DNA of 64,000 nt, from positions 85,156 through 149,155 of the IMG/VR virus record IMGVR_UViG_3300017605_001304, one strand, 5' to 3'. The translations under genes and the position numbers were made by a program. This DNA comes from a virus. Under the pieces are notes generated by a model. That model ran no database searches, was not told the DNA's origin, and was given only the letters and a program-made list of their open reading frames with translations. Shown in pieces: positions 15,978-24,608 of this stretch; the first letter of the stretch is position 1, and the number at the start of each line of letters is the position of its first letter.

Positions 15978-17612
15978 TCATGCACGCCGCAAAAGGCCCT
16001 TGATCATGTCGCGCTTCGTCTCCGGCTTCGGAGACGCGTCTTCGGTCAGCGGCTTCCGGTCCTGGGGACCATTGGGCAGCGCCGACTCGAATGCGGGCTG
16101 ATGCGGAATGCTCGGGTCATTGTTGTCACGCGGCTGCGGGGCCAGCTTGTGCTGACCACACTGTGGGCAGGAGATTTCCTGCGCCGTGGTTTCGGCCTCG
16201 GTCACATAGTGGCAGCCTGCACAGGCGACCTTGTGAGTCGAAACCTTCGGCTTGGCGTCGGTGGCAGCGCTCTCCCGCTTGGATCGGGCAGGGTTGAACG
16301 CCTTGACCTGGATCTCGATCATTTCATCGAGTTCAGCGATCGTCTTCTGCTTACGGAGCAGTGGCTCCACCCGTCGCAGGGAGGGGTTGTCCGCAAGAGC
16401 TTCACGAATGCGGCGCAGCAGCTTCGCTTCGTCGTTGCGCTTCACGAAGGCTTCGAGCAGAGACAGCGCCGAAGCGCGCTCCGTCCCGACCTTGTGCAGC
16501 TCCTTCAACTTCTCCGCGAGCTTCTGCTCGACCTTCCGCGTCCCGTCGATGAGCGCAGCCGCGAGCTTCTTGGCCGCCTCGAACTTGCCCTTCGGGACCG
16601 AATCGGTCGACTCCACCAGTCGCCGCTCAAGCTCGGCGATCCGGCGGTCGGCAATAGACAGCCGTGCAAACGTCTCGGCCAGGAGCTCCGAACCGGCCGA
16701 AGCCGTAGTCGCGCCCGAGAACGAGCCGTTGACGGTGACAGTGTTGGCAGAACTGGTCGTGACCGGCGGAGCAATGGCCGCCTGAACGCGCGCCGCGAAC
16801 GGCGCCGCCGTCTCGTTGTACGAGCGATCCCGTGCCGCAGACGCGGCCGTACGGGACGCCTGGATGACGGCCAGGGCTTCGTCACCGTCCTTCTTCAGGG
16901 ACGGCTGCTGCCCGAGCAGGGTCTGGATCTTCGACTCAGACTCAATGAGTTCGAGAACGAACTTGTCGAGCTGCTTCGTGTCCGTGGTGGCCAGGGCTTC
17001 CTTGATCTCGTAGGCCCGGACCTGAAGGCGCCGGATCTCCGCCTGCTTTGCGTCCATGCTGGACTCCATCTTGTAAGGACCGCTCAGACTCTCCGCGAGC
17101 CGCGGGTACGCGCCTTCCACGCTCGGGGTGGAGACGAAGTCAAAGGTGTCGAGCTTGAAGCTCGCTTCCTCGACGTACTCGACTCCGTCGCGCATGACCG
17201 ACGTGCCGCGCCCTCGCGAAGAGATCCCCACGGGAACTCCGGCGCGGAACAACTTCTGAAGGTGGATGCCAGGGACCGTGTCGAGGACGAGTGCTTCGCC
17301 CTGGACTTCGTCTCCCTCCAGCCACAGCTTCTTGACAATGTGTGAAACTTCGAGCAGGTGGGTCTGACCGCTGTCGGGATGCTCCACGACGCCGGTCATG
17401 CCGTTGTTACCCATCCGCTTCTGCTGCTCGGGGTTGTTGAGCTGGTTCTCCCACAAACCCCGGGTGTAGACCCGGCCGTTGCCGTTCTTCACCCCGCCCA
17501 TCTGGAAGCGGCCACGCACCGTCATCCAGTTGTTGTTATCGACCTTCTCTTGAAGGACTGTGAACTTGGCGGGAGCAAGATGTTCAATGAGAGGCTTGAG
17601 GTCGCCGCTCAT
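15978..17612 (-). CDS. Prohead protease (gp21-like) fused to scaffold-like tail, 544 aa
   Basis: Residues 1-190 are a T4 gp21-type serine protease: GNGRVYTRGLWENQ, VVEHPDSG with His78, VPVGISSRGRG with Ser131/132, then LDTFDFVSTPSVEGAYP. In T4 this enzyme matures the prohead. Residues 200-450 form long charged helices (KQAEIRRLQVRAYEIKEAL, RLSIADRRIAELERRLV) expected for a scaffold. A zinc ribbon follows (Cys464, 467, 482, 485), and the end is ETKRDMIKGLLRRA. In T4, protease and scaffold are separate genes 21 and 22, so this is a fusion. ATG overlaps the preceding TAA by one base. Confidence 0.85.
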   Translation of the reverse strand: MSGDLKPLIEHLAPAKFTVLQEKVDNNNWMTVRGRFQMGGVKNGNGRVYTRGLWENQLNNPEQQKRMGNNGMTGVVEHPDSGQTHLLEVSHIVKKLWLEGDEVQGEALVLDTVPGIHLQKLFRAGVPVGISSRGRGTSVMRDGVEYVEEASFKLDTFDFVSTPSVEGAYPRLAESLSGPYKMESSMDAKQAEIRRLQVRAYEIKEALATTDTKQLDKFVLELIESESKIQTLLGQQPSLKKDGDEALAVIQASRTAASAARDRSYNETAAPFAARVQAAIAPPVTTSSANTVTVNGSFSGATTASAGSELLAETFARLSIADRRIAELERRLVESTDSVPKGKFEAAKKLAAALIDGTRKVEQKLAEKLKELHKVGTERASALSLLEAFVKRNDEAKLLRRIREALADNPSLRRVEPLLRKQKTIAELDEMIEIQVKAFNPARSKRESAATDAKPKVSTHKVACAGCHYVTEAETTAQEISCPQCGQHKLAPQPRDNNDPSIPHQPAFESALPNGPQDRKPLTEDASPKPETKRDMIKGLLRRA

Positions 17613-19177
17613 TAGCGGCGCCTCAGTGACTCGACCCCCGTAGCCGGGGGATCGTTCATGCGGGCGGCCCATTCTCCCCACTTGCCGAAGTTCGCCTTCC
17701 GGCGCGGGGGACCGTTCGCCGCCCAGTGCTTGAATACGTCAGCGTTGAAGCGCGGGTTCTGCCGCCGCATGACTTCGCAAATCGCGTTGATTGTTTCCGA
17801 CGTCGCCTTGCTCGTGTGCAAAGCAACCGCGATTTCCTCGAAGTCCTTTTTCGAGAGGGCTTCCTTCTTCGGCTTGTTCTTATCGCGGATCGCCTTGAAG
17901 TCGATTTGCTTGCCGGTCCCCTCGCAGTCAGGGCAGTTGTCGCGGTGCACGCCCGGCTTGCAGTGACATGGCTTGCCCGTCTTCGGCTGGTAGGACTCGA
18001 AGGCCGGGGGCTTCTTCTCTTCAGGCTCGTCGCCATCCGGTTCCGCCTGGGGCTCCGGCGGCTCGTCACCCATCTCGTCCCCGTCCGGCTCCTCTTCGGG
18101 CGGCGGAGGCTGCTCCTCCAGGAAGTGCCCGAAGTCCTCAGCAAGTCCCTGGTCGTCCAGGAACTTGGTGATCAGCTCCATCGCATAGTCGTCGTCTGCG
18201 CCCGTCTGCGACTTGTAGTCGTCGACGATCGCAGCCGCCGTGATCGTTTCCTCGACGTCCGGAGGTCCGTCGGAAGGCGGATCAACTTCCGGCTCTTCGG
18301 TCGGCAGCGGCGGAGCGTCCGCATCTTCACCCAGCGCGGCGAGCACTCGCTCCAGCGAGGCGTTGCTCTCCAGCGCCGCGATCGCGCGGTCGATCTTCTC
18401 GTTCAACTTGACCTCTCCGCCGTAGGCGTTGAGCAGGTCCTTGGTCCACTCAGCCTGAGTGGACGGGATCTGCAGCGTGTTCGCCACCGACTCGATCGTC
18501 TGACCAGAACGGAACAAAGCCAAAGCCTGTCCGACCTGGGCGATCGAGAGCCCGACGCGTGCCGCAATCTGAGCGGCCATGATCGGCGGGTCGTATTCGA
18601 GGGACGCCTCTCGCAGCGCGTTCCCAGACTTAGGCACGAATGCCTCCTTTCTGTCCTTGGGAGGTGTCCGACCACGGCTCTTCGCGTATTCGGCATCGCG
18701 CCGCATCAGCTCCTTCCCAACAGCCGCCTGCTTTTTCTTCTGAGCAGGCGTCGGGGGCTTCTGCTGCTTCAGCGTTTGCATCGACTTCTGGAACGCCTGA
18801 CTGGGACGCACGGGCCACGTCCCACTTGCCGCCCTAGAGCCCCGAAGGGTCACGGGATCCCGCACAATGTGGAACGCTTTGTAGTAGAAGTTGTCAGGCC
18901 ACTGTCCGCGGTAACCGAAGTTCGCGCGGATGTAGCGTTGCAGGTAGCGCAGACCAGCGAGTCGAGACACGTGGCGCGCCAACCGGACAAACTTCTCGTA
19001 GACCCACCAGTGGACGGGGAACCAGTAATCCTTGCGACGCTTGCTGCCGAGGGTGAGGATCAACTCACCGACGTCGAGCGGATCAGACTTCGAGTAGGTG
19101 AGGCTCTTGATCCCCATCCACTCAGGTTGATCTCCCAGGATTTCAAGCAGCCCCTTCTCGGGGTTGACTGTGAGCAT
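17612..19177 (-). CDS. Hypothetical acidic-linker, cysteine-cluster protein, 521 aa
   Basis: ATG behind AGGAG. The N-terminal 110 residues are Trp/Tyr-rich (DYWFPVHWWVYEKF, LRYLQRYIRANFGYRGQW). A helical region resembling a helix-turn-helix follows (GLSIAQVGQALALFRSGQTI), then an acidic Pro/Glu/Asp linker. A zinc-like cluster CHCKPGVHRDNCPDCEGTG comes next, with a C-terminal helical domain. It occupies the place where T4 relatives have portal or core genes but shows no portal features. Function unknown. Confidence 0.6.
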   Translation of the reverse strand: MLTVNPEKGLLEILGDQPEWMGIKSLTYSKSDPLDVGELILTLGSKRRKDYWFPVHWWVYEKFVRLARHVSRLAGLRYLQRYIRANFGYRGQWPDNFYYKAFHIVRDPVTLRGSRAASGTWPVRPSQAFQKSMQTLKQQKPPTPAQKKKQAAVGKELMRRDAEYAKSRGRTPPKDRKEAFVPKSGNALREASLEYDPPIMAAQIAARVGLSIAQVGQALALFRSGQTIESVANTLQIPSTQAEWTKDLLNAYGGEVKLNEKIDRAIAALESNASLERVLAALGEDADAPPLPTEEPEVDPPSDGPPDVEETITAAAIVDDYKSQTGADDDYAMELITKFLDDQGLAEDFGHFLEEQPPPPEEEPDGDEMGDEPPEPQAEPDGDEPEEKKPPAFESYQPKTGKPCHCKPGVHRDNCPDCEGTGKQIDFKAIRDKNKPKKEALSKKDFEEIAVALHTSKATSETINAICEVMRRQNPRFNADVFKHWAANGPPRRKANFGKWGEWAARMNDPPATGVESLRRR

Positions 19178-19195
19178 CCTGGATCTCCTACGTCA

Positions 19196-19624
19196 TCAGG
19201 ACGTGGTGACGATGTTGCTGATTCCCGTAAGACGCGCCTTGATCGTGCAAGACGAGCTCGTCACGGTGCCGGTGCCCTGCACCGAGACCTGGATGTGCGT
19301 GTCCTGCACCGACAGCGGCGCCACCTGGATCTGCAGGTCGTCCGCCGAGGTATCGCACGTCCGGTCGTACTCATGCGCGATGAAGTACGTGGTGCCACCG
19401 TCGTTGCTGATCTGCACCTGAATGATCATGTTGGTGAGCGAGCCGAGCGTGAACGTGATCTGGATCGTCGCACCGGTCGTGCGCAGCGTGCCGGGGTTGA
19501 CCCCCCACGTCGCCGCGCCCGCGTGCTCCAGGTCGAGCGCCGAGCTGAGGACCGCACCGGTCGTCAGGATCGCCGCCGCCCGCAGCGTCTGATACGCACC
19601 GATCGCCGCATTGGTCGTTGCCAT
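19196..19624 (-). CDS. Small virion-like beta protein, 142 aa
   Basis: Beta-rich, with a central ISNDGGTTYFIAHEY stretch like the 'SxDGGxTWF' hairpin of the next minus-strand gene (VSDDGGATWFICPD), so the two are likely diverged duplicates. Ser/Thr-rich and cysteine-poor. Decoration or tail protein by composition and context. Confidence 0.55.
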   Translation of the reverse strand: MATTNAAIGAYQTLRAAAILTTGAVLSSALDLEHAGAATWGVNPGTLRTTGATIQITFTLGSLTNMIIQVQISNDGGTTYFIAHEYDRTCDTSADDLQIQVAPLSVQDTHIQVSVQGTGTVTSSSCTIKARLTGISNIVTTS

Positions 19625-19636
19625 GTAGAAAGCTCC

Positions 19637-20041
19637 TTAGCTCACGAGGACCGGGACCGGCGCGCGATCGAAGCGGGCCTGGACCACAAGAGTTGAACCC
19701 GTACCCGCGGCCTTGGCCGTGATGCGAACCCGACGGGCCGCCGAGCCAGCAATCGCGCCGAGGTTGACCACGACACGCCACTTCTCGTTGGCGCCGATGT
19801 CCGCGCCCACGGTGGTGTTCGTCGTGCCACGAATCGTGTCCGGGCAGATGAACCACGTGGCCCCGCCGTCATCGCTCACGTCGACGTGGTACTCGTTCAG
19901 CGCATCCGTCGAGAACGTGAACGTGTTGTAGACGTACAGATAGTGCGCGCCCTTGCTGAGCAGGGTCGTCGAGAACTTCTGGGACGCGGACGTCGCGCCG
20001 CTCATGACCGTCGTCAGAGAGCCGAATGCCTCATTGGCCAT
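19637..20041 (-). CDS. Small virion-like beta protein, 134 aa (relative of next gene)
   Basis: Contains HYLYVYNTFTFSTDALNEYHVDV, then DDGGATWFICPDTIRGTTNT and a C-terminal strand pair (RVRITAKAAGTGSTLVVQARF). It shares the D-G-G-x-T-x-F hairpin and overall order with the following 142-aa protein. Structural role inferred from composition and position. Confidence 0.55.
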   Translation of the reverse strand: MANEAFGSLTTVMSGATSASQKFSTTLLSKGAHYLYVYNTFTFSTDALNEYHVDVSDDGGATWFICPDTIRGTTNTTVGADIGANEKWRVVVNLGAIAGSAARRVRITAKAAGTGSTLVVQARFDRAPVPVLVS

Positions 20042-20044
20042 TGC

Positions 20045-20428
20045 TTATCTCCTATGATTGATGCGATGGAGCGGCGGCTGGTCGTCGAATGGACTCTGCC
20101 ACTGCAGTTCCTCGAACGGGACACGCGACCCGAAGGTCGCGGACGCCAGTCCCTCGATCTCCATCGCGCGGACATCTTCAGGCTGGTCGTCGGGAACGAC
20201 GATGTTGTGGTGCAGCAAGTCGTAGGACACGCGCCGTCGGTTCCAGACGAAGTCGACGACACGTGACGCGTTCGGGCACCCGAGCGCCGCGAGCCACTCG
20301 CTGAGCTCGCTGTGCGACAGCACGTAGCTGTCGTTCAGCAATCTGACTTCGATCTCGTCGGAGTCCGGCAGGTGGTCCAACTCGAACGTCGCGAAGCCCT
20401 TGGTCGGCGGCTTGAGCCGATAGAACAT
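20045..20428 (-). CDS. Hypothetical protein, 127 aa
   Basis: Starts MFYRLKPPTKGF, with strands at both ends and a helical centre (ELSEWLAALGCPNASRVVDFVW). Its start overlaps the upstream stop by one base, pointing to co-translation. Not recognised. Confidence 0.5.
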   Translation of the reverse strand: MFYRLKPPTKGFATFELDHLPDSDEIEVRLLNDSYVLSHSELSEWLAALGCPNASRVVDFVWNRRRVSYDLLHHNIVVPDDQPEDVRAMEIEGLASATFGSRVPFEELQWQSPFDDQPPLHRINHRR

Positions 20429-21522
20429 CAGTCCTTCTCCTCGTCGGTGTCCGACTTGAGCTCCTCCGGCTCCTCGTCCTCCTCGTCGGAGGACCCCTCC
20501 AGGTCCGGAAGCTCGGACGCCGTTTCCATGTCTCCGTCGATCTCCATGGGCTCCATGCCCATCGGAGGCTCCGGCATCACCGGGTCGACCGAGACGATGC
20601 TGCTCGCGGTCGCCGGGATCGATGCGCCGTTGACGTCGAGGATCCAGCCGTCGGCACCCCGCTTGACTGCGAGGCCCGTCTTATGGTTGCCGGCGGCGTC
20701 CTTCACCGTGACGTTGTCGCCGGACTGGATCGACATCAGCAGTGCGTCCGTCTCGGTGAGGATGTCCCCCGAGAGGACCTTGTCGAGCGCCGTCTGGGGA
20801 GCCATGCCGGCCTCGACCAGCCGCAGGCCAAGCCCCACACGCCGGCCCGCCAGCGTCGGATCGTGCTTGCTTTCAGTCATGCCGTAATGGCTCCTGTAAC
20901 AGTCGGCGTTGCAAAACGCCTTGTGGTCCTTCCAGCTCACGTTGCGCGTGAGCGGATTCTCGTGACCGTAGGTGTAGACCTTGCCCTCGCGCGAGCAGCC
21001 AGAGCACTGGCCCTGGTGACGCATCGGCTTGCGCACGAGCCGACCCGAGACAGCCGGAACAGAGGTCGTCGCGCTCGAAGGCCCGCCGCCGAGCAGTGAT
21101 GCGGACTTCGGGCCCATGTCGAGCTTGCTGGCCTCTTTCACGTCCGTCTCCTTGGAGTCGTCCGACTTCTTCTTGTTGGCAGCGCCGAGCGCCTTGCCCA
21201 TGTTGGCTTCGTCGTCCCCGTTCTCGGCGTCGGAGACGTACTCGTCCCATGCGTCGCCCGCTTCCTGGTCCGTCTTGAACGGTTCGACGGTGACGAAGCC
21301 TTCCTTGTCCTCGATCACGATCGCGGCCACGGTGTTGTCGTAGCCGTGGCCCGCCTGATCGAGCTCTTTCCGAGTCTCGTCGTCCAAGGCCAGCAACGTC
21401 GCCTGCCAGCCGTTGGTCTTCGTGTCGCCAACCTTGGCAGCGTCGTCGGTTTTCATCGCGATCGCGTGGAGCATCTTCTCCACGTTGTCGCCGTAGCGCC
21501 CCGTGGTTGGCTCGTACTGCAT
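20428..21522 (-). CDS. Hypothetical acidic protein with treble-clef-like cysteine cluster, 364 aa
   Basis: ATG at 21522 overlaps the previous stop (TGATG). The N-terminal part is helical and acidic. A cluster CSGCSREGKVYTYGHE ... FCNADCYRSHYG near residues 180-225 could bind zinc. A small beta barrel follows (GDNVTVKDAAGNHKTGLAV), and the last 50 residues are strongly acidic. Similar acidic tails occur in virion proteins, but no family is recognised. Confidence 0.55.
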   Translation of the reverse strand: MQYEPTTGRYGDNVEKMLHAIAMKTDDAAKVGDTKTNGWQATLLALDDETRKELDQAGHGYDNTVAAIVIEDKEGFVTVEPFKTDQEAGDAWDEYVSDAENGDDEANMGKALGAANKKKSDDSKETDVKEASKLDMGPKSASLLGGGPSSATTSVPAVSGRLVRKPMRHQGQCSGCSREGKVYTYGHENPLTRNVSWKDHKAFCNADCYRSHYGMTESKHDPTLAGRRVGLGLRLVEAGMAPQTALDKVLSGDILTETDALLMSIQSGDNVTVKDAAGNHKTGLAVKRGADGWILDVNGASIPATASSIVSVDPVMPEPPMGMEPMEIDGDMETASELPDLEGSSDEEDEEPEELKSDTDEEKD

Positions 21523-21872
21523 CAGGGGGCGTCCGCGAGCTTGATCGTCTGGCCCTCGGTGACGCCGCAATCCGCCCAGCACTTGCCGAGGTCAGGCAGG
21601 TCGTAGTACGTGCCCGTGCCGCCGTCGAAGCGGACCTTGATCTTCGCCTTGTTGTTGGTCGCAGCAGCCCACGCGGTTGAGCCGGGGAGGATGCCGAGGC
21701 GCGAGAGGATGTTCTGCATCTCCAGGATGATTGGGCGATTCGGGGAGATGCCGACGATGAACGTCGCAGCGGTGCTAAACCCGGTGACCCCGGTCGCGTC
21801 GACCGTGATGTACTTCGTACCGATGGTCCCAGCGATGTGGCTGGTACCGATACCGATCTGGGGGGCAGCCAT
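21522..21872 (-). CDS. Small virion-like beta protein, 116 aa
   Basis: MAAPQIGIGTSHIAGTIGTKY start; alternating strands, then a helix around ILEMQNILSRLGILPG and a C-terminal LGKCWADCGVTEG. Likely structural by context; no family recognised. Confidence 0.5.
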   Translation of the reverse strand: MAAPQIGIGTSHIAGTIGTKYITVDATGVTGFSTAATFIVGISPNRPIILEMQNILSRLGILPGSTAWAAATNNKAKIKVRFDGGTGTYYDLPDLGKCWADCGVTEGQTIKLADAP

Positions 21873-21889
21873 GTCTGGGGCTCCTCAAC

Positions 21890-21922
21890 GTCCCTCCCCC
21901 ACGTCTGAGGTGGAGGAGGGAC
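21890..21922 (-). terminator. Hairpin between two small virion-like genes
   Basis: A 13-bp stem with one mismatch (GTCCCTCC.CCAC paired with GTGG.GGAGGGAC) and a seven-base loop lies between the upstream gene's stop and the next start. No T-run follows; it may slow or process transcripts. Confidence 0.4.
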
Positions 21923-21935
21923 ACCGGAAAACAAC

Positions 21936-22214
21936 TCAGCTCGGCAGCGTGCCCGTCGGGGGCTGCCACGTCGCGAGCTTGTCCGCGAGGGCCGCCGCGG
22001 TGACGTTGTCGAACTCGATCATCACCCACGTCTTGCCCGTCGGGACCGTACCCGCCGCCGAGCCCGCGATCTGGAAGAACACCTTGCGGTTCGGGTCCAG
22101 CGCGTACAGCGCGGACGCCTTCTGGGCACCGCCGCGGTTCGCGATCGCTTCCGTCACGATCCGCACCAACTGCTGGCCAAGGATGTTCGTCGTCGTCGAA
22201 AGAACGTCCGCCAT
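21936..22214 (-). CDS. Hypothetical protein, 92 aa
   Basis: ATG at 22214 chosen because AGGAG lies ten bases upstream; a TTG nine bases earlier is too close to it. Helical N-terminus (TTTNILGQQLVRIVTEAIAN) and beta C-terminus (KVFFQIAGSAAG, WVMIEFDNVTA). Followed by a hairpin. Not recognised. Confidence 0.5.
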   Translation of the reverse strand: MADVLSTTTNILGQQLVRIVTEAIANRGGAQKASALYALDPNRKVFFQIAGSAAGTVPTGKTWVMIEFDNVTAAALADKLATWQPPTGTLPS

Positions 22215-22219
22215 GTGAC

Positions 22220-22732
22220 TCAAGCTCCTGTCATTTGCCGCTCAGAGAGCAGCAGCCGTTCACGCAACTCTCGAACACGCACTGGATCACGATGGGCCTC
22301 CGAGAGTCGCGTGAGGACACGCACCGCGAGCGCGTGATCCTGGGAACTCAGAAGCGGACCCACCGCTGCCCCAGACTTTGTTTTCGCTTCGTAGCGCGAG
22401 AGGTACTCGTCGTACGACTCGTGCTTCGCCTTCTTGAAGGTCTTCGCGAGACTGCAGCGCTTAGCAGTCGTGCCGGTATGTTTGCCGGCGCAGAACTGCG
22501 AAACGGTCTCGCCTGCGCTCTGGGCCTGCTTCGTGAGCGCGCCCTTCTTCAGCTTGAGCTTCTGCATCCACTTCGCTTCCGTCGTGCTGCGCAGCGAATA
22601 GGGCTGCCGCGGCTTCGGAGGCGGGTCGTCGTAGTCCACGTAGTAGTACGTGTAGACCGCGCTCTCTTGCAGGACCTTGGCGGGCGCAGCGCCATTCGCC
22701 ACGGCCTCGATGGCTTTGTCGAGTGGGTCCAT
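22220..22732 (-). CDS. Hypothetical basic protein, 170 aa
   Basis: ATG at 22732 follows GGGGAAG. Tyr-rich N-terminus (AVYTYYYVDYDDPPP) leads into a basic segment with FCAGKHTGTTAKRCSLAKTFKK, a possible small metal-binding loop, and a helical C-terminus. Co-translated with the beta-domain gene upstream. Function unknown. Confidence 0.5.
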   Translation of the reverse strand: MDPLDKAIEAVANGAAPAKVLQESAVYTYYYVDYDDPPPKPRQPYSLRSTTEAKWMQKLKLKKGALTKQAQSAGETVSQFCAGKHTGTTAKRCSLAKTFKKAKHESYDEYLSRYEAKTKSGAAVGPLLSSQDHALAVRVLTRLSEAHRDPVRVRELRERLLLSERQMTGA

Positions 22733-22734
22733 GG

Positions 22735-23151
22735 TTACTTCCCCGCAAGCCAAACGGATGCACGGGTCACCGTGCCGAATGACACGATGTCGAGCTTGAC
22801 CTGCTTCAGCCCTTGGCCGTCGATCGCCGCAAGCCCGGTACATCCCGAGAGCACGGACGGAAAGGACGTGTGGTTCGCCGCGCCACCACCAGTAAATGTG
22901 CCCACCTGCGACGTGCCAGTCGTGTCAGACACGGCGGTGAACGTCAGGCCCTGGATGAGCTGATGGTTGTTGCCGTCCGAGCTAAGCCAGCGGACGCGCA
23001 GGACCACCGTGCCCGACGCGCCGTTGGTCTCGACCTTGACCAGGATTCCGTTGCTGATCGCATCCAGCGTGTAGGTGTTCGCGCCCGAGCCGGCGGTGGC
23101 GTCGTTGAACTCTTTCTGGAAGACGTTCCGCGCCAAGTTCAGTGCGGCCAT
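22735..23151 (-). CDS. FQKEF-domain virion-like protein, 138 aa
   Basis: One of four copies in the window of a beta domain with the pattern N.FQKEF ... YTLDAISNGILVKVE ... VVLRVRWLSSDG ... VKLDIVSFG...SVWLAGK. Here it stands alone. The other copies are the next minus-strand gene, the gene at 30495-30875, and the C-terminus of the tailspike at 28038-30485. The last location suggests a tail or particle-attachment domain; function unproven. Confidence 0.6.
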   Translation of the reverse strand: MAALNLARNVFQKEFNDATAGSGANTYTLDAISNGILVKVETNGASGTVVLRVRWLSSDGNNHQLIQGLTFTAVSDTTGTSQVGTFTGGGAANHTSFPSVLSGCTGLAAIDGQGLKQVKLDIVSFGTVTRASVWLAGK

Positions 23152-23179
23152 TTACAGCTCCTGAGATAGACGTCCACGA

Positions 23180-23614
23180 CTAGTTCCCCGCGACCCAGAC
23201 TGAACAGGCGGTGACGCTGCCCGTGAATGAGACCACGTCAATCCGGACTCGGTGCATTCCGTAAGAAGGAATGGCCGCCAGCCCGGTCGCGCCCGCCAAC
23301 AGTGCGGGGAAGGTGTCGTGGTCTCCACCCGCCTGCGAGGCCCCGGTCGTGTCGGTGGTCGAGGTGAAGGTCAGGCCCTGCTGGACCTGATAGTTGCCGC
23401 CATCGCTGCTGTACCACCGCAAGCGCAGGATGACCGTCCCTGACGCGTTGTTACATTCCACCTTGAGCAGGATGCCCGTGCTGAGCGCGTCGAGGACATA
23501 CGTGTTCATCCCCGGGGCCGCGCCCGACGTTGTGAATTCTTTCTGGAATGTGCCACGCAGAAGTGGCGGAGATGCAGTGATGAATACGTCTGCGCCCAGG
23601 TTTAGCGTGGGCAT
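23180..23614 (-). CDS. FQKEF-domain virion-like protein, 144 aa
   Basis: Close relative of the following gene: RGTFQKEFTTSG, NTYVLDALSTGILLKVE, GTVILRLRWYSSDGG, VRIDVVSFTG...SVWVAGN, with a short extra N-terminus (MPTLNLGADVFITAS). The pair is a clear tandem duplication. Structural role inferred. Confidence 0.6.
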   Translation of the reverse strand: MPTLNLGADVFITASPPLLRGTFQKEFTTSGAAPGMNTYVLDALSTGILLKVECNNASGTVILRLRWYSSDGGNYQVQQGLTFTSTTDTTGASQAGGDHDTFPALLAGATGLAAIPSYGMHRVRIDVVSFTGSVTACSVWVAGN

Positions 23615-23911
23615 TTAGGCGCTCTCCTCGTGCCCCCGTGTCTTCTCGGGGTACTTCTGCAGGTACATATCCAGCAGTCGACGAAAGAGGTCGTTCTGCT
23701 CCGCGGTGTAACGCTTCGTCAATGCGAAGCTCCGCGCATTCGTGAAGATGTGCCCGCCGACCTGCTTGTGCCAATCGAGGAAGTGAATCAGGTCCTCGCC
23801 GATCTTCAGGTCTCGCAGCGAGACGCTGCCCGGCTGATCCAGCCCGCGCCACTTGCCACCACGGGTGGGCGGCAGGACGTCCCGTTCGGGACGATCGTCA
23901 GGAAGCGCCAC
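23615..23911 (-). CDS. Hypothetical protein, 98 aa
   Basis: Soluble, helical in its second half (DLIHFLDWHKQVGGHIF, NDLFRRLLDMYLQKYPEK). Its first 14 bases overlap the end of the upstream gene. Not recognised. Confidence 0.5.
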   Translation of the reverse strand: MALPDDRPERDVLPPTRGGKWRGLDQPGSVSLRDLKIGEDLIHFLDWHKQVGGHIFTNARSFALTKRYTAEQNDLFRRLLDMYLQKYPEKTRGHEESA

Positions 23912-24083
23912 GGCCGCCTCCGAGCTGCGGGTAGACCTGCAGCAAGGCGCGCGTCAACGCGCCCCAGTCCACGTCATTGGTCATGACGAGGTCCAAGTGA
24001 TAGGTCGCGAGCTCCGCAGGCTTCTCGCTCTCCTCGAAGAACTGCTTGACGAGCGCAGCCGCAATCTTTCGAGAAGAGGGCAT
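23898..24083 (-). CDS. Small protein with N-terminal SSRKIAA peptide, 61 aa
   Basis: Starts MPSSRKIAAALVKQFFEESEK. This N-terminal helix resembles the ESxRxxAxRLF tag found at the C-termini of several other proteins here. The rest (ATYHLDLVMTNDVDW, LTRALLQVYPQ) is a small alpha/beta unit. Function unknown. Confidence 0.5.
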   Translation of the reverse strand: MPSSRKIAAALVKQFFEESEKPAELATYHLDLVMTNDVDWGALTRALLQVYPQLGGGRGAS

Positions 24084-24089
24084 GAGACC

Positions 24090-24608
24090 TCACTTGATCT
24101 CGGCGTGCACCGAGTAGCGGTTGAAGGCCGGGGATTCCCAGCTCATCGTAACCGAAAGGTTGGTCGGGATGGGGTTGCCTGTGCAGTCGGGGTTGTTCTT
24201 GCCGACCGCGAAGGTCGCGGACTTGGCGTCCGCTTCGAAGGCGTCAGCCTGCAGCGCCTCCATCGGGCAGAGGCCACGCGCCGCCAGGATCGCCACGGCC
24301 TTGCCGTACGCGTAGCGCGGGTTCTGGACGAAGGCTTGGCCGTCGAGCCCCGCGTTCAGGAAGGCGAGCTGCAGGCCCTGCTTGATCGCGTCGGGGAGCG
24401 ACTCCTGCGGAGGCGTCGGCTCGTTGGCACGCTTGTCCTTCTCCGGCGTCGAGAGCTTGTCGCCCTTGCCGTAGTAGTTCTGGTCGATCTTCTGGCTCAG
24501 GTTCGGCTTGTCCTTCGCCTTCTTGGCGTCGTTGGACACGGCGTCCGTCAGGACGAGACGTTCGACGAAGTTCAGGACGATGTTCGCCTTGGGCCCGATC
24601 TCACTCAT
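24090..24608 (-). CDS. Hypothetical virion-region protein, 172 aa
   Basis: Starts MSEIGPKANIVLNFVERLVL. A basic, low-complexity middle (KKAKDKPNLSQKIDQN) precedes LLD-type helices and a beta C-terminus (PTNLSVTMSWESPAF). Its start overlaps the upstream PcfJ-like gene by eight bases. Not recognised. Confidence 0.5.
   Translation of the reverse strand: MSEIGPKANIVLNFVERLVLTDAVSNDAKKAKDKPNLSQKIDQNYYGKGDKLSTPEKDKRANEPTPPQESLPDAIKQGLQLAFLNAGLDGQAFVQNPRYAYGKAVAILAARGLCPMEALQADAFEADAKSATFAVGKNNPDCTGNPIPTNLSVTMSWESPAFNRYSVHAEIK

Noticed and set aside
14424-17345. 973-codon plus-strand open frame
   Set aside because: Antisense to the capsid and protease genes, which carry clear family motifs; composition is shadow-like.
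17612-19177. Portal protein (gp20) at the expected place
   Set aside because: No portal motifs; the acidic linker and cysteine cluster do not fit.
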